DNA from: Limnoperna fortunei
Taxonomy: Eukaryota > Mollusca > Bivalvia > Mytilida > Modiolidae
Assembly: GCA_944474755.1 (NCBI GenBank)
Contig: OX104112.1
Span: 66,388,433-66,452,432, forward strand
Reading direction: 5' to 3'
Length of the DNA stretch: 64,000 nt
Numbering within the stretch: the stretch's first letter is position 1; every line of letters begins with the position of its first letter. A program made the position numbers and the translations under genes. Below are positions 56,387-64,000 of this stretch, piece by piece. The notes beneath the pieces are model-generated. The model did no database searches and was not told the origin of the DNA. It worked only from the letters and a program-made list of their open reading frames with translations.

Positions 56387-64000
<7,614 letters not shown>

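Overview
This is eukaryotic genomic DNA: AT-rich, intron-dense, with GT-AG spliced exons and many nested short transposable elements and minisatellites. The protein families (a chain of C-type lectin domains ending in a membrane anchor, and a Gs-alpha subunit) show a metazoan. The tRNA-headed SINEs whose 3' half reads like 'GTTTAACGCC...CAGCAATTTTTCAGC' and the 'TATACCCCC...GGGGGTATA' repeats suggest a mollusc, most likely a bivalve; that last step is inference.

Layout. (1) About 830-41,400, + strand: the 3' part of one large gene for a type I membrane receptor of the macrophage mannose receptor / C-type lectin kind. Fifteen exons (two of them optional-looking linker microexons) join in one open frame of 717 codons. 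They give four C-type lectin domains, a Thr-rich stalk, one transmembrane helix and a 45-residue cytoplasmic tail. The 5' end lies outside the window. The introns hold almost all the bulk: five minisatellite blocks of 0.25-3.5 kb, SINEs, foldback/MITE elements, two hAT-like elements, a 2.2-kb element with identical 466-bp terminal direct repeats, and a Crypton-like recombinase fragment. (2) About 41,400-46,900: intergenic, with a 526-bp tailed SINE bearing a clear 12-bp target duplication and other repeats. (3) 47,036-49,850, - strand: two extra, diverged copies of the Gs-alpha terminal exon. (4) 56,387-63,374, - strand: the last five coding exons of a Gs-alpha (GNAS-type) gene, 199 codons from switch I to the stop; earlier exons lie beyond the right edge.

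The two genes converge and have no evident functional link beyond both being membrane-signalling components. The most notable points are: a tandem series of three Gs-alpha terminal exons that may be alternative C-termini affecting receptor coupling; a 45-bp array that copies the end of a lectin exon together with its splice donor, where use of the next donor would give a form lacking the membrane anchor; and a well-resolved record of nested transposon insertions with readable target-site duplications. All exon calls come from reading splice sites and frames by eye; nothing was searched against a database.
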